Origin: Streptomyces iakyrus
GTDB taxonomy: Bacteria; Actinomycetota; Actinomycetes; Streptomycetales; Streptomycetaceae
Assembly (NCBI RefSeq): GCF_000717055.1
Contig: NZ_JNXI01000027.1
Span: 1-64,000, forward strand
DNA length: 64,000 nucleotides
Direction: 5' to 3'
This document shows positions 10,539 through 19,729 of the stretch, piece by piece. The notes under the pieces were generated by a model that saw nothing but the letters and a program-made list of their open reading frames with translations, was not told the origin of the DNA and ran no database searches. Made by a program: the position numbers and the translations under genes. Every line of letters starts with the position of its first letter. Position 1 is the stretch's first letter.

Positions 10539-10826
10539 TTACTTGGCGCCCGCCGCACCGCGGCGGATGCCGAGGCGGTCGACCAGCGCGCGGAAGCGCT
10601 GGATGTCCTTCTTCGCCAGGTACTGGAGAAGGCGGCGGCGCTGACCCACGAGGATCAGCAGACCACGGCGGGAGTGGTGGTCGTGCTTGTGGGTCTTGAG
10701 GTGCTCGGTCAGGTCCGAGATGCGGCGCGAGAGCATGGCGACCTGGACCTCGGGGGAGCCGGTGTCGCCCTCCTTCTGGCCGAACTCGGTGATGATCTGC
10801 TTCTTCGTAGCGGCGTCGAGCGGCAC
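10539..10826 (-). CDS. rpsO: 30S ribosomal protein S15
   Basis: A 95-residue ribosomal protein that binds the central domain of 16S rRNA. The sequence has the complete S15 pattern: a T-G-S-P-E-V-Q motif, the [10 protein letters not shown] segment and the LLxYLxxxD ending. The GTG at 10826 is used instead of the longer open frame because it gives the canonical N-terminus [10 protein letters not shown], with GGAG upstream. Confidence 0.97.
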   Translation of the reverse strand: MPLDAATKKQIITEFGQKEGDTGSPEVQVAMLSRRISDLTEHLKTHKHDHHSRRGLLILVGQRRRLLQYLAKKDIQRFRALVDRLGIRRGAAGAK

Positions 10827-11094
10827 GCGTACTCCTCGTAGTCTGTGATGGCCACCGAGTGCCCCCGGTCGGTGTCTCGGGGGAGCTTCCATGACTCGGA
10901 AGGCGGGGATCCGCTGGGCGCGGCCTCCAGAGCGGTGAGCTCCGGGGGTGCGTACACAAACGGCCGTCGACCAGCGTACCAGGCGGCCGGGGGCCTCTTT
11001 GCCCTGGTCCTTCGAACCCCCCAGCCGGAGCGGAGGGGGCCACTAGGGTGAGCAGATTCGGATCGTTCGTACGTCGGGAAGGGGTCGCTGCGGC

Positions 11095-11391
11095 ATGGCG
11101 GAGACGGCTGAGGAGATCAAGGCACGCAAGGAGCGGGAGCGGGACGAGCTCTACGCCCTCGACATCTCCGGTGTCGAGTGGCACAGCGCGCCGGGCACCG
11201 AGGGGCACGAGGAGCGGGTCGAGATCGCCTACCTGCCCGAGGGGGCCGTGGCGATGCGGTCGTCGCTCGACCCGGACACGGTGCTGCGCTACACGGAGGC
11301 GGAGTGGCGGGCGTTCGTGCTGGGGGCCCGGGACGGGGAGTTCGATCTTGAGCCGGGGGCGCGCGACGGAGTGCCTGACGCCGGGCAGTAG
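11095..11391 (+). CDS. DUF397 domain protein
   Basis: A 98-residue protein whose middle matches the DUF397 pattern: a W-x-S segment, a central hydrophobic strand, then AMRSSLDPDT and WRAFVLGARDGEFD. DUF397 proteins are abundant in Streptomyces and usually sit beside an XRE-type regulator, forming BldB/WhiJ-like pairs. No such partner is adjacent here. A 23-residue charged N-terminal extension precedes the domain. It is divergent from rpsO and ends in a hairpin terminator. Confidence 0.85.
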   Translation: MAETAEEIKARKERERDELYALDISGVEWHSAPGTEGHEERVEIAYLPEGAVAMRSSLDPDTVLRYTEAEWRAFVLGARDGEFDLEPGARDGVPDAGQ

Positions 11392-11408
11392 GCGTCACGA
11401 TGGACGAC

Positions 11409-11438
11409 GAGGGGTGAGCCGGTGAACGGCCGCCCCTC
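11409..11438 (+). terminator. Terminator after the DUF397 gene
   Basis: Nested inverted repeats, GAGGGG/CCCCTC outside and GCCG/CGGC inside, lie 18 nt after the stop codon. Confidence 0.5.
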
Positions 11439-11847
11439 TTCGCATGTCTCCTCCGCCGCAAGGCGACTGCTTCCTCATGGCCTCAAGGCGGCTGTTCCGC
11501 AAGGCGGTTCACGACTCTTCACATATGTCGTCCCTTTTCTTCACCAAAGTGCGTGCCGTATACGTCACTTCCGGGCACCTTCTGGGCAGGTTGTGACGCG
11601 GCGGACGGCTGCTCGGGGGTGGACGGGCCTGCCGTGGCGGGGCTTGTGGTGATTAGGCTGGGACGGGGCGCGCCGTCAGAACCCGTGGTAGGCGTCGGCG
11701 TCCCAGGGGGGAAGGCGGGGGAGCCTGTGGAGCGGACGACCTCGGACGACCTCGATACGCCTCAAACGACTTCGCACGACGTCGGACGACAAGCAAGGGT
11801 CGCCCCAGCACGGCATGAGGGTGCTCGACCACACCAGGAGGAACACT
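11439..11847 (+). promoter_or_regulatory. Intergenic region upstream of the EspI-like ATPase gene
   Basis: About 410 bp without a credible gene. It includes an unusually AT-rich patch around 11520-11570, and at 11731-11790 an ACGAC pentamer recurs five times, four copies followed by CTCG, TTCG or GTCG. Short open frames here lack ribosome-binding sites and codon bias. The promoter of the downstream gene is presumably here, but no clear -35/-10 pair stands out. Confidence 0.4.
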
Positions 11848-14800
11848 GTGAGCAGCGATCGGGACGGGATCCGCGGGGGCTGGGCGACACCCGGCGATGA
11901 CCAGCCCGACGCGGAGTCCGCAGCGGAGGTGACGGGCGAGTTCACCATCGACTACGCGCCGCCCGCCTGGTACACGCAGAACGCCTCGGGCAACGCGAGC
12001 TCGGGGCAGGGGGCGGGGGCGTCCGAGGACTCCAGTGCTTCGGGGGCGCCCGGTTCCGGGCCGGGGGGTTCCGGTGTGCCCGGGGGTTCCGGGGCCGGGG
12101 CTTCCGGAACTCCGGGGGCCGCCGGGACGCCCGGTGTGCCCGGGAGGCCGAAGGGGCCGGTGCCGCCGCTGCCCGGGCTGACTCCGCCGCCGCACGCCAA
12201 CCCTTCCGGTGGGCCTTCGTCCCTTCCGACGTCCCTGCCGGGGCAGGCCTCCGCACCGGTTCCGGCGCCGGCTCCCGGGGCGCCCTTCACCCCGCCCGCG
12301 CCGGCGCCCGCGCCGGGCGCTCCGTTCACGCCTCCCGCGCCCGCGCCGGGTACGCCCTTCACACCGCCGACGCCGCCCGCGCCTTCTTCGGGGGGTCCCT
12401 CGGCCGTGCCCAGGCTTCCGATGGGGAGCGGGTTCGAGCCGCGGGGCTCGCAGCCGGAGGCCTCGCAGCCGGAAGGCCGGCCTCAGGGGCAGACCGAGGC
12501 GCCCGCGGGTGGCGCGGCCTCTCCTACGGCTGTGCCGAACATCCCGGTCGCCGGGTACCAGTCGCCGTGGACGCCGTCGGCTCCACCGGAGGCACCGGCC
12601 GCTCCCGAGGCTCCGGCGACTCCGCCTGCCGCTCCGGCGACTCCGCCTGCCGCTCCGGAGACTGCGCCTGCCGCTCAGGACGCTCCGGGCGCTCCCGAGG
12701 CCGCGGCGGCTCCCGTCGATGCCGCGGAGCCGGAGAACGGCGATCTGGAGAGCGGCGCCACCATGCGTTTCTCCGCCGTCGCCCTGAAGCGCGATATCGA
12801 GGAGCGTGCCGCTGCGGAGGCGGCTTCCGCGACCGAGGCGCCCGAGGAGCCCGAGGAGCCCGAAGCCACCGGGGCGGAGGACGCCGACGGGGCCGACGGC
12901 GCTGCCCGTGCCGATGCCCCGGAGGACGAGGATCCCGGTGTGGAGGGCGACGACTCCGCGGTTTCGGAGTACGCGCTGGACGCGGACGCCTTCACCGACG
13001 TGCCGTCGGCCGAGGAGGCCCGGCCGGAGGACACCCGGCCGGAAGCCGAGGACGTCCCTGAGCCGCAGGTTGCGGCACCCGAGGACACCGAGTCCGACGG
13101 CAGCGAGGCCCAGGACGCCGGGCCGGAAGACGCCGCGGCCGACGAGACCGAGGCCGAGCAGGCGCAGCCCGAGGACGCCCTCCTCGACGCCGACGCCCCC
13201 TCCGACGAGCCTGCGGACGCGGTGCCGGCCGGGGCCGAGCAGGAGCGCGAGGACTCGGTGGCGCCCGCTGCCGAGCCGGCCGAGGCGCCCCCCGCCGACA
13301 GCGCGCCCGCGCAGGACGAGCCGGAGGACGCCGTACCGGCCGCGCCCGATGCCCGGCCGAGCGCGCCGTCCGACTCCACTCCCCCGCCCCCGCAGGGCAT
13401 GCCGCCGCTGCCGCCGTCGTACCAGCCGGCCGCTCCGGCCCCGGCGAGCGAGTGGCCCGCCCCGCCGCCGCAGCAGCCCCCGGCGCAGCCCTCGGACGCG
13501 CACCCGCCCGTTCAGCCGCAGCCGACGGCCGCCCAGGGGCAGCCTCCGGTGCCGCCGCAGCCCTACGTGCCGGCCCAGCAGCCGCCGTTCCAGCCCCAGG
13601 CGCCGCAGCCCGCGCCGGCCGCGTGGAACCAGCAGCCCGCACCGACGCCGCCCGCCCAGCCCGTTCCGCAGCCCGGCTACGGCTTCCCGCACCCGGGAGC
13701 CCCGGCCCCGGCCGCGCCGAACGCGCAGGGCGGCTACGGCTTCCCGCACCCCGGTGCCCCCGGCCCGGCCGCACAGCCCCCGGCCCAGCAGCCGGACGGC
13801 CCGCACATGCCGAACGCCCAGGGCGGCTACGGCTTCCCCCAGCAGGGCGCCCCCGCCCCGGCCGCCCATCAGCCCCCGGCCCAGCACCCCGCGACTCCGC
13901 CCGCCCCCGCACCGGCCCCGCAGGACGGCTACGGCTTCCCGCAGCCCGGCGTCCCCGACGCCCAGGGCGGCTACGGCTTCCCCCAGCCGCCGGCCCAGCA
14001 GCCACAGCCCCAGGCGCAGCCCGGCGTACCCCCGCAGGCCCAGCCGCAGCCCGAGGCCCGGCCTCCGCACGCCGGGCAGCCCGACCCGTCGGGGCAGCCC
14101 CACCCCGGGCAGCAGCCGCCGCAGCAGCCCGTGGATCCCCGTACCGGTGCCGCCTGGCCGCAGCCCATGCAGCACGACCAGCGGCAGCCGACCAACCCGG
14201 GGGCGGCACCGCTCGGTTACACCGCTGCCGTGGAGCTGTCGTCCGACCGGCTGCTCAACAGCAAGAAGCAGAAGGCGAAGAGCAGCCGTCCGGCGGCCGG
14301 TGGCGGCCGGTTCAAGATCGGCGGAAAGAAGGAGGAGGCCGAGCGGCAGCGGAAGCTGGACCTGATCCGCACGCCCGTGCTGTCCTGCTACCGGATCGCC
14401 GTGATCAGCCTCAAGGGCGGTGTCGGCAAGACGACCACGACCACCGCGCTCGGCTCCACGCTCGCCACGGAACGGCAGGACAAGATCCTCGCGATCGACG
14501 CCAACCCGGATGCCGGCACCCTCGGGCGCCGCGTGCGGCGCGAGACCGGGGCGACCATCCGGGACCTCGTCCAGGCGATCCCCTACCTCAACTCGTACAT
14601 GGACATCCGGCGGTTCACGTCCCAGGCGCCCTCCGGTCTGGAGATCATCGCCAACGACGTCGACCCGGCCGTGTCCACGACGTTCAACGACGAGGACTAC
14701 CGGCGCGCGATCGACGTGCTGGGCAAGCAGTACCCGGTGATCCTCACCGACTCCGGTACCGGTCTGCTGTACAGCGCCATGCGCGGTGTGCTGGACCTCG

Positions 14801-15603
14801 CCGACCAGCTCATCATCATCTCGACGCCGTCCGTGGACGGGGCGAGCAGTGCGAGCACGACGCTGGACTGGCTGTCCGCGCACGGGTACGCCGACCTCGT
14901 CTCGCGGTCCATCACCGTCATCTCCGGGGTGCGCGAGACCGGCAAGATGATCAAGGTCGAGGACATCGTGGCGCACTTCGAGACGCGCTGCCGGGGCGTC
15001 GTCGTCGTGCCCTTCGACGAGCACCTGGCCGCCGGCGCCGAGGTCGACCTCGACATGATGCGGCCGAAGGTGCGGGAGGCGTACTTCAACCTCACGGCGA
15101 TGGTCGCCGAGGACTTCATCCGCCACCAGCAGGCGCACGGCCTGTGGACGTCCGACGGAAACCCGCCGCCGGTCGCGGCCCCGCCGCTGCCCGGCCAGGC
15201 CATGCCGGGTCAGCCCGTGCCCGGTCAGCCCTACGCCCAGCCGGGACAGCCGCAGCCGTACCCCGGGCAGCAGCAGCCGGCGCCCGGCCAGCCGGGCCCG
15301 TATCCGCAGCAGCCGCAGCCCGGACAGCCGCATCCCCAGCCCGGCCAGCCGTACGCCCAGCCCGGTCAGCCCTACGCCCAGCCGGGGCAGCCGCAGCCGT
15401 ACCCGCCGCAGGCCGCGGGTCAGCCGCCCTACCCGCAGCCCGGGCAGCCGGGCCATCCGGGGCAGCAGCCCGGGCAACCGGCGGCCCACCCCGGCCAGCC
15501 GTACCCGCAGCCGGGGCAGCCCCCGGCCGCTCCCCCGCAGCCCGGCTACGGCTACCCGCAGCCCGACGGGCAGACCCCGCCGCCCCCGCCTCCGACGCAG
15601 TAA
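11848..15603 (+). CDS. Proline-rich protein with C-terminal MinD/ParA-like (EspI-type) ATPase
   Basis: A 1251-residue protein started at GTG 11848 (AGGAGG upstream). Roughly residues 1-790 are low complexity: Gly/Pro/Ala-rich, then Glu/Asp/Ala-rich, then Pro/Gln-rich with repeats. The globular part, about 800-1110, has a deviant Walker [12 protein letters not shown] (K856 and K861), an [11 protein letters not shown] segment, a TDSGTG loop and [11 protein letters not shown], typical of MinD/ParA ATPases. A tail of [11 protein letters not shown] repeats follows. Long disordered N-terminus plus this ATPase resembles EspI (Rv3876)-type proteins of type VII secretion loci. From memory, S. coelicolor has a homologue at the edge of its ESX cluster in this neighbourhood. 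No ESX genes are present here. Confidence 0.8.
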   Translation: MSSDRDGIRGGWATPGDDQPDAESAAEVTGEFTIDYAPPAWYTQNASGNASSGQGAGASEDSSASGAPGSGPGGSGVPGGSGAGASGTPGAAGTPGVPGRPKGPVPPLPGLTPPPHANPSGGPSSLPTSLPGQASAPVPAPAPGAPFTPPAPAPAPGAPFTPPAPAPGTPFTPPTPPAPSSGGPSAVPRLPMGSGFEPRGSQPEASQPEGRPQGQTEAPAGGAASPTAVPNIPVAGYQSPWTPSAPPEAPAAPEAPATPPAAPATPPAAPETAPAAQDAPGAPEAAAAPVDAAEPENGDLESGATMRFSAVALKRDIEERAAAEAASATEAPEEPEEPEATGAEDADGADGAARADAPEDEDPGVEGDDSAVSEYALDADAFTDVPSAEEARPEDTRPEAEDVPEPQVAAPEDTESDGSEAQDAGPEDAAADETEAEQAQPEDALLDADAPSDEPADAVPAGAEQEREDSVAPAAEPAEAPPADSAPAQDEPEDAVPAAPDARPSAPSDSTPPPPQGMPPLPPSYQPAAPAPASEWPAPPPQQPPAQPSDAHPPVQPQPTAAQGQPPVPPQPYVPAQQPPFQPQAPQPAPAAWNQQPAPTPPAQPVPQPGYGFPHPGAPAPAAPNAQGGYGFPHPGAPGPAAQPPAQQPDGPHMPNAQGGYGFPQQGAPAPAAHQPPAQHPATPPAPAPAPQDGYGFPQPGVPDAQGGYGFPQPPAQQPQPQAQPGVPPQAQPQPEARPPHAGQPDPSGQPHPGQQPPQQPVDPRTGAAWPQPMQHDQRQPTNPGAAPLGYTAAVELSSDRLLNSKKQKAKSSRPAAGGGRFKIGGKKEEAERQRKLDLIRTPVLSCYRIAVISLKGGVGKTTTTTALGSTLATERQDKILAIDANPDAGTLGRRVRRETGATIRDLVQAIPYLNSYMDIRRFTSQAPSGLEIIANDVDPAVSTTFNDEDYRRAIDVLGKQYPVILTDSGTGLLYSAMRGVLDLADQLIIISTPSVDGASSASTTLDWLSAHGYADLVSRSITVISGVRETGKMIKVEDIVAHFETRCRGVVVVPFDEHLAAGAEVDLDMMRPKVREAYFNLTAMVAEDFIRHQQAHGLWTSDGNPPPVAAPPLPGQAMPGQPVPGQPYAQPGQPQPYPGQQQPAPGQPGPYPQQPQPGQPHPQPGQPYAQPGQPYAQPGQPQPYPPQAAGQPPYPQPGQPGHPGQQPGQPAAHPGQPYPQPGQPPAAPPQPGYGYPQPDGQTPPPPPPTQ
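13675..13989 (+). repeat. Five GYGFP coding repeats
   Basis: Inside the proline-rich region the peptide G-Y-G-F-P recurs five times (GGCTAC at 13675, 13732, 13825, 13927 and 13969), usually as GGYGFPxPG preceded by NAQ or DAQ. The DNA copies are almost identical over about 18 bp, so the region is prone to copy-number change. Confidence 0.85.
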
Positions 15604-15614
15604 TCGCCTCACCC

Positions 15615-15677
15615 GATCGGCCCCTTTCCCGGGGCCGATCCCCGCCCGGCCCGCGCCGTTCCGACTCGGCGCGGGCC
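15615..15677 (+). terminator. Tandem terminator hairpins
   Basis: There are two perfect inverted repeats in a row: 15615-15624 with 15631-15640 (10 bp, 6-nt loop), and 15648-15658 with 15667-15677 (11 bp, 8-nt loop). They start 12 nt after the ATPase gene and separate it from the peptide importer operon. Confidence 0.8.
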
Positions 15678-15803
15678 TCGGTGCGTTCAGGGGCGAATTC
15701 CGTTGCCAGGCCCTGGCCAGGAGCGCGTCAGTGGTCTCCACCAATGAGTGCGAAAAGCTCGCCAATTCGTTATTTCCGCAGGCCACAAGGGGTGAACACG
15801 CCG

Positions 15804-15833
15804 TTGACGGGCGGAGACGGCCGCTGGTACACA
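15804..15833 (+). promoter_or_regulatory. Candidate promoter of the peptide importer operon
   Basis: TTGACG (15804-15809) and TACACA (15828-15833) are separated by 18 bp, about 65 bp before the start codon of the binding-protein gene. The hexamers fit the vegetative consensus reasonably; this is prediction only. Confidence 0.45.
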
Positions 15834-15899
15834 CACATCACGCATCTGACTGCTGATCAACCCGTCCTTCCCGTCCGAGCGATGACGCGAGGTCCGACC

Positions 15900-17753
15900 A
15901 TGGGCACGAACGATCAGAAACGCAGCCTCCCGCACGGCCTCCGGCTCGTCGCCCTGGCCGGGGCCGCCGCGCTCACCCTCACCGCCGGTCTCGCGACCCC
16001 GCTCGACCCGGCGCCCCAGCAGGCCCGCGCGGCCGACGACGGCAAGAAGGTGCTGACCGTCGCCGTGGCGCAGAGCGTGGACTCGCTCAGCCCGTTCCTG
16101 GCGGTCCGGCTGCTCAGCACGAGCATCCACCGGCTCATGTACGAGTACCTGACGAACTACGACCCCAAGGACAACCACGCCATCCCGGGCCTGGCCACCA
16201 AGTGGGAGCCGTCGCAGGACAAGCTGAAGTGGACGTACACGATCCGCGACAACTCCACGTGGTCGGACGGGCAGCAGGCCACCGCCGAGGACGCGGCGTG
16301 GACCTTCAACAAGATGATGACCGACACCGGCGCGGCCACGGCGAACGGCAGCTACGTCGGCAACTTCAGGAAGGTGACGGCCCCGAGCCCCACCAAGCTG
16401 GTCATCGAGCTGAAGAAGCCGCAGGCCACGATGGCCGCACTGGATGTGCCCATCGTGCCGAAGCACGTGTGGGAGAAGGTCTCGGACTTCTCCGAGTTCA
16501 ACAATGACAAGAGCTTCCCCGTCGTGGGGAACGGGCCGTTCGTGCTGAGCGGCTACAAGGCCGACAGCTATGTCCGGCTCAAGGCCAACAAGAGCTTCTG
16601 GCGCGGGTCGCCGAAGTTCGACGAGCTGGTCTTCCGCTACTACAAGGACCAGGACGCCGCGGTCTCCGCGCTGCGCAAGGGCGAGGTGTCCTTCGTCGCC
16701 GGGTCCCCGTCCCTGACGCCCGCTCAGGCGGAGTCCCTGAAGGGCGCGGACAACATCCAGGTCAACGACGCCCCCGGCCGCCGCTTCTACGCCCTGGCCA
16801 CCAACCCGGGAGCGAAGGCGAAGAACGGCGAGAAGTTCGGCGACGGCCACCCCTCGCTGCTGGACCAGCGGGTGCGCAACGCGCTGTTCCGGGCCGTGGA
16901 CCGCGAGGCCATCATCGACAAGGTCTTCCGGGGCCACGCCGTCGAGGGCGCGGGCTACATCCCGCCGCGCTTCCAGGACTACTTCTGGAAGCCGTCCGCG
17001 AACCAGAAGCTGGCCTACGACCCGGCCGAAGCGGCGCGGCTGCTCGACCAGGCCGGGTACAAGAAGAACGGCGACGGCAAGCGCGTCGGCAAGGACGGCA
17101 AGCCCATCACCTACCGCGTGCTGTGCCACGCCACCGACCCGAACGACAAGGCGGTCGGCAAGTACCTCCAGGAGTGGTGGGGCAAGCTCGGCATCGGCGT
17201 CCGGCTCAACTGCCTGGACAACGTGACCGACCCCTGGCTGGCCGGCAAGTACGACCTGGCGTTCGACGGCTGGTCGGTCAACCCCGACCCGGACTTCGTG
17301 CTGTCCATCCACACCTGCGGGGCCCTTCCGGCGACCCCCGAGGAGACCGGCGCGACGGACAACTTCATCTGCGACAAGAAGTACGACGAGCTCTACGCCC
17401 GGCAGCTCACCGAGTACGACCCCGCCAAACGGGCGGACATCGTCAAGCAGATGGAGTCGCGGCTGTACGACCTCGGGTACATGAACGTCATGGCGTATCC
17501 GAACGCGGTCGAGGCCTTCCGGACGGACCAGATCAAGTCGATCACGACCATGCCGGCGAAGGCGGGCAACATCTACGGCCAGGACGGCTACTGGAGCTGG
17601 TGGTCGGCGGTGCCCGCGGACTCCGGCGGGTCCTCGGACAACGCGTCGTCGACGGGAGTCGTGGTCGGGATCGTCGCGGGTGTGGTGATCCTCGGCGGGC
17701 TCGGCGCCTTCGCGGCGATGCGGCGGCGGGCCACCGCCGAGGAACGCGAGTGA
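15900..17753 (+). CDS. Peptide ABC transporter substrate-binding protein with C-terminal membrane anchor
   Basis: A 617-residue family 5 extracellular solute-binding protein (DppA/OppA type). A signal peptide runs to about residue 44 (ending QARA) with no lipobox cysteine. The family segment around TWSDGQ and the ADDVxxT-like region follow. The C-terminus has a hydrophobic stretch (GVVVGIVAGVVILGGLGAF, about 585-605) and a basic tail MRRR. It is therefore probably held at the membrane by the C-terminal helix rather than by lipid, as in some actinobacterial homologues. An ATG at 15882 is an alternative start. It is the first gene of a five-gene operon. Confidence 0.9.
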   Translation: MGTNDQKRSLPHGLRLVALAGAAALTLTAGLATPLDPAPQQARAADDGKKVLTVAVAQSVDSLSPFLAVRLLSTSIHRLMYEYLTNYDPKDNHAIPGLATKWEPSQDKLKWTYTIRDNSTWSDGQQATAEDAAWTFNKMMTDTGAATANGSYVGNFRKVTAPSPTKLVIELKKPQATMAALDVPIVPKHVWEKVSDFSEFNNDKSFPVVGNGPFVLSGYKADSYVRLKANKSFWRGSPKFDELVFRYYKDQDAAVSALRKGEVSFVAGSPSLTPAQAESLKGADNIQVNDAPGRRFYALATNPGAKAKNGEKFGDGHPSLLDQRVRNALFRAVDREAIIDKVFRGHAVEGAGYIPPRFQDYFWKPSANQKLAYDPAEAARLLDQAGYKKNGDGKRVGKDGKPITYRVLCHATDPNDKAVGKYLQEWWGKLGIGVRLNCLDNVTDPWLAGKYDLAFDGWSVNPDPDFVLSIHTCGALPATPEETGATDNFICDKKYDELYARQLTEYDPAKRADIVKQMESRLYDLGYMNVMAYPNAVEAFRTDQIKSITTMPAKAGNIYGQDGYWSWWSAVPADSGGSSDNASSTGVVVGIVAGVVILGGLGAFAAMRRRATAEERE

Positions 17754-17771
17754 AGCGGCGAGCGGGTACCC

Positions 17772-18821
17772 ATGACCGCTGACGCGACCCCCGCGCTGGT
17801 CGAGGACGAGCAGCGGACGGCGGCCGGGCCACGGGTGCGCAGGGGTTCCGCGTACCCGCGGTACCTGGCGGGCAAGGTGGCCGGCGCCGCCGTGTCGCTG
17901 CTGGCCGTCCTCGTGACCAGCTTCTTCCTCTTCCGGCTGATCCCCGGCGACCCGGTGAAGACCATGACGGGCGGCCGTCAGGTGTCGGCGGAGCAGCTGG
18001 CCGCCTACCGCGAGGAGTTCGGGCTCGACCTGCCGTTGTGGCGGCAGTTCACGGACTACTGCGGCAAGGCGCTCACGGGTGACTTCGGAACGTCGTACCA
18101 GTTCCGCGCCCCGGTCGTCGACAAGATCACCGAGGCGCTGCCGAACACCCTGCTGCTCACCGGGACCGCCTTCGTCCTCTACACCGCGCTGGGCATCTTC
18201 CTCGGCACCCGGTCGGCATGGCGGCACGGGAAGCTGGGCGACCGCGTCAACACGGGCCTCGCGCTGACGCTGTACTCCATCCCGTCCTTCTGGCTCGGAC
18301 TGCTGCTGATCATCGTGCTGTCCGTGGGCATCGGCCCGCTGCCCGGCATGTTCCCGACCGGCGGCATGGAGTCGGGCGGCGAGGAGGGCTTCGCCTACGT
18401 GCTCGACGTGGCGCACCACCTGGTGCTTCCGGTGGTGACGCTGGTGGCCGTGGAGTACGGGCAGACGCTGCTGGTCACGCGGTCGGCGCTGCTGGACGAG
18501 ATGGGGAGCGACTACCTGACGACCGCGCGGGCCAAGGGGCTGCGCGACGACCTCGTCCGCCGTCGGCACGCCGTGCCGAACGCGCTGCTGCCGACCGTGA
18601 CGCTGATCTTCATCAACCTCGGCCGGACGGTGGCGGGCGTGATCCTCGTGGAGACGGTGTTCTCCTGGCCCGGCCTGGGCGGGCTGTTCTACCAGGCGCT
18701 GAGCGTGCCCGATCTGCCGCTCGTGCAGGGGCTGTTCTTCGTGTTCGCCGCCGCGGTGATCCTGATGAACACCCTCGCCGACCTGGTCTATCCGCTGCTG
18801 GACCCCCGGGTGGCCCGATGA
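17772..18821 (+). CDS. Peptide ABC transporter permease (DppB/OppB type)
   Basis: A 349-residue inner-membrane subunit. The N-terminal transmembrane helix is followed by the RLIPGDPVKTM motif typical of DppB/OppB, a periplasmic segment, and five further helices. The cytoplasmic EAA-like loop (DYLTTARAKGLRDDLVRRRHAVPNA region) contacts the ATPases. It follows the binding-protein gene by 18 nt and overlaps the next gene by 4 nt. Confidence 0.93.
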   Translation: MTADATPALVEDEQRTAAGPRVRRGSAYPRYLAGKVAGAAVSLLAVLVTSFFLFRLIPGDPVKTMTGGRQVSAEQLAAYREEFGLDLPLWRQFTDYCGKALTGDFGTSYQFRAPVVDKITEALPNTLLLTGTAFVLYTALGIFLGTRSAWRHGKLGDRVNTGLALTLYSIPSFWLGLLLIIVLSVGIGPLPGMFPTGGMESGGEEGFAYVLDVAHHLVLPVVTLVAVEYGQTLLVTRSALLDEMGSDYLTTARAKGLRDDLVRRRHAVPNALLPTVTLIFINLGRTVAGVILVETVFSWPGLGGLFYQALSVPDLPLVQGLFFVFAAAVILMNTLADLVYPLLDPRVAR

Positions 18822-19729
18822 CGACGACCGAGACCGCCCCCAGCCCGCGCGCCCTGGCCCGGCAGCGACGCCGGGCCTCCGTCGCCCGCTTCTGGCGGCA
18901 GTACCGCTCCGAACGGGCGGGGCTGTACGGCCTGACCGCGCTCTCCCTGTGCGCGCTGCTGGCGCTGTTCGCACCACTGTTCGTCGGATCCGACGTGAGC
19001 AGCGTGACGGACGCGCCGGGGCGTCCGATGCAGAGCCCGAGCACCGAGTTCCCGCTCGGCACCGACCAGTTCGGGCGGGACCTGCTGGGCCTGGTGATCT
19101 GGGGCTCGCGGGTGTCGCTGCTGGTGGGGCTGCTCGCGGCCGTGCTGTCGGTCGCGATCGGCACCCTGATCGGGGTGACGGCGGGGCACTTCAAGGGCTG
19201 GTACGCGACGGTGATGATGCGGATCACCGACTGGTTCCTGGTCATGCCGACGCTGGTGCTGGCGATCGCCCTGGCGACCGTGATGTCCCGCTCCCTGACC
19301 ACGACCGTCGTCGCGATCGGCGTCACGACCTGGCCGACCACGGCCCGGCTGGTGCGCGCCCAGACCCTCGCGGTGGAGACCCGGCCGTACATCGAGCGGG
19401 CGCAGGCGCTGGGCGGCGGGCACTGGCACATCATGTCCCGGCACGTGCTGCCCAACGTGATGCCGCTGGTCCTGGCCCAGACGACCCTGATCATCTCCTC
19501 GGCCATCCTCGCGGAGGCGACCCTCGCCTTCCTCGGCCTGGGCGACCCCACGGTCGTGTCGTGGGGCGGGCTGCTCCAGGACGCGCGCGAGGCGGGCGCG
19601 GTCAGTTCCGGGGACTGGTGGTACCTGGTGCCGCCGGGCATCGCCATCGCAGTGGTGGCGCTGGCGTTCACGCTGTGCGGGCGGGCCGTGGAGTCGGTCC
19701 TCAACCCCAGGCTGGGGGTGTCGCGTTGA
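18818..19729 (+). CDS. Peptide ABC transporter permease (DppC/OppC type)
   Basis: A 303-residue partner permease. It has the N-terminal helix after a basic cytoplasmic segment, the LGTDQFGRDLL motif characteristic of DppC/OppC, and the EAA loop (YIERAQALGGGHWHIMSRHVLPN region). The ATG overlaps the upstream stop (ATGA), and its own stop overlaps the TTG start of the first ATPase gene. Confidence 0.93.
   Translation: MTTTETAPSPRALARQRRRASVARFWRQYRSERAGLYGLTALSLCALLALFAPLFVGSDVSSVTDAPGRPMQSPSTEFPLGTDQFGRDLLGLVIWGSRVSLLVGLLAAVLSVAIGTLIGVTAGHFKGWYATVMMRITDWFLVMPTLVLAIALATVMSRSLTTTVVAIGVTTWPTTARLVRAQTLAVETRPYIERAQALGGGHWHIMSRHVLPNVMPLVLAQTTLIISSAILAEATLAFLGLGDPTVVSWGGLLQDAREAGAVSSGDWWYLVPPGIAIAVVALAFTLCGRAVESVLNPRLGVSR

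Noticed and set aside
11422..11652. 76-codon open frame in the gap after DUF397
   Set aside because: No ribosome-binding site, no codon bias, no recognisable family; overlaps a terminator hairpin.
11653..15834. Minus-strand open frame of 1393 codons
   Set aside because: It is the antisense shadow of the proline-rich ATPase gene. Its Arg/Gly/Leu-rich composition comes from the complement of Pro/Ala codons, and it has no domain.
15687..18977. Minus-strand open frame of 1096 codons
   Set aside because: Antisense to the binding-protein and permease genes, which have full motifs and operon overlaps.
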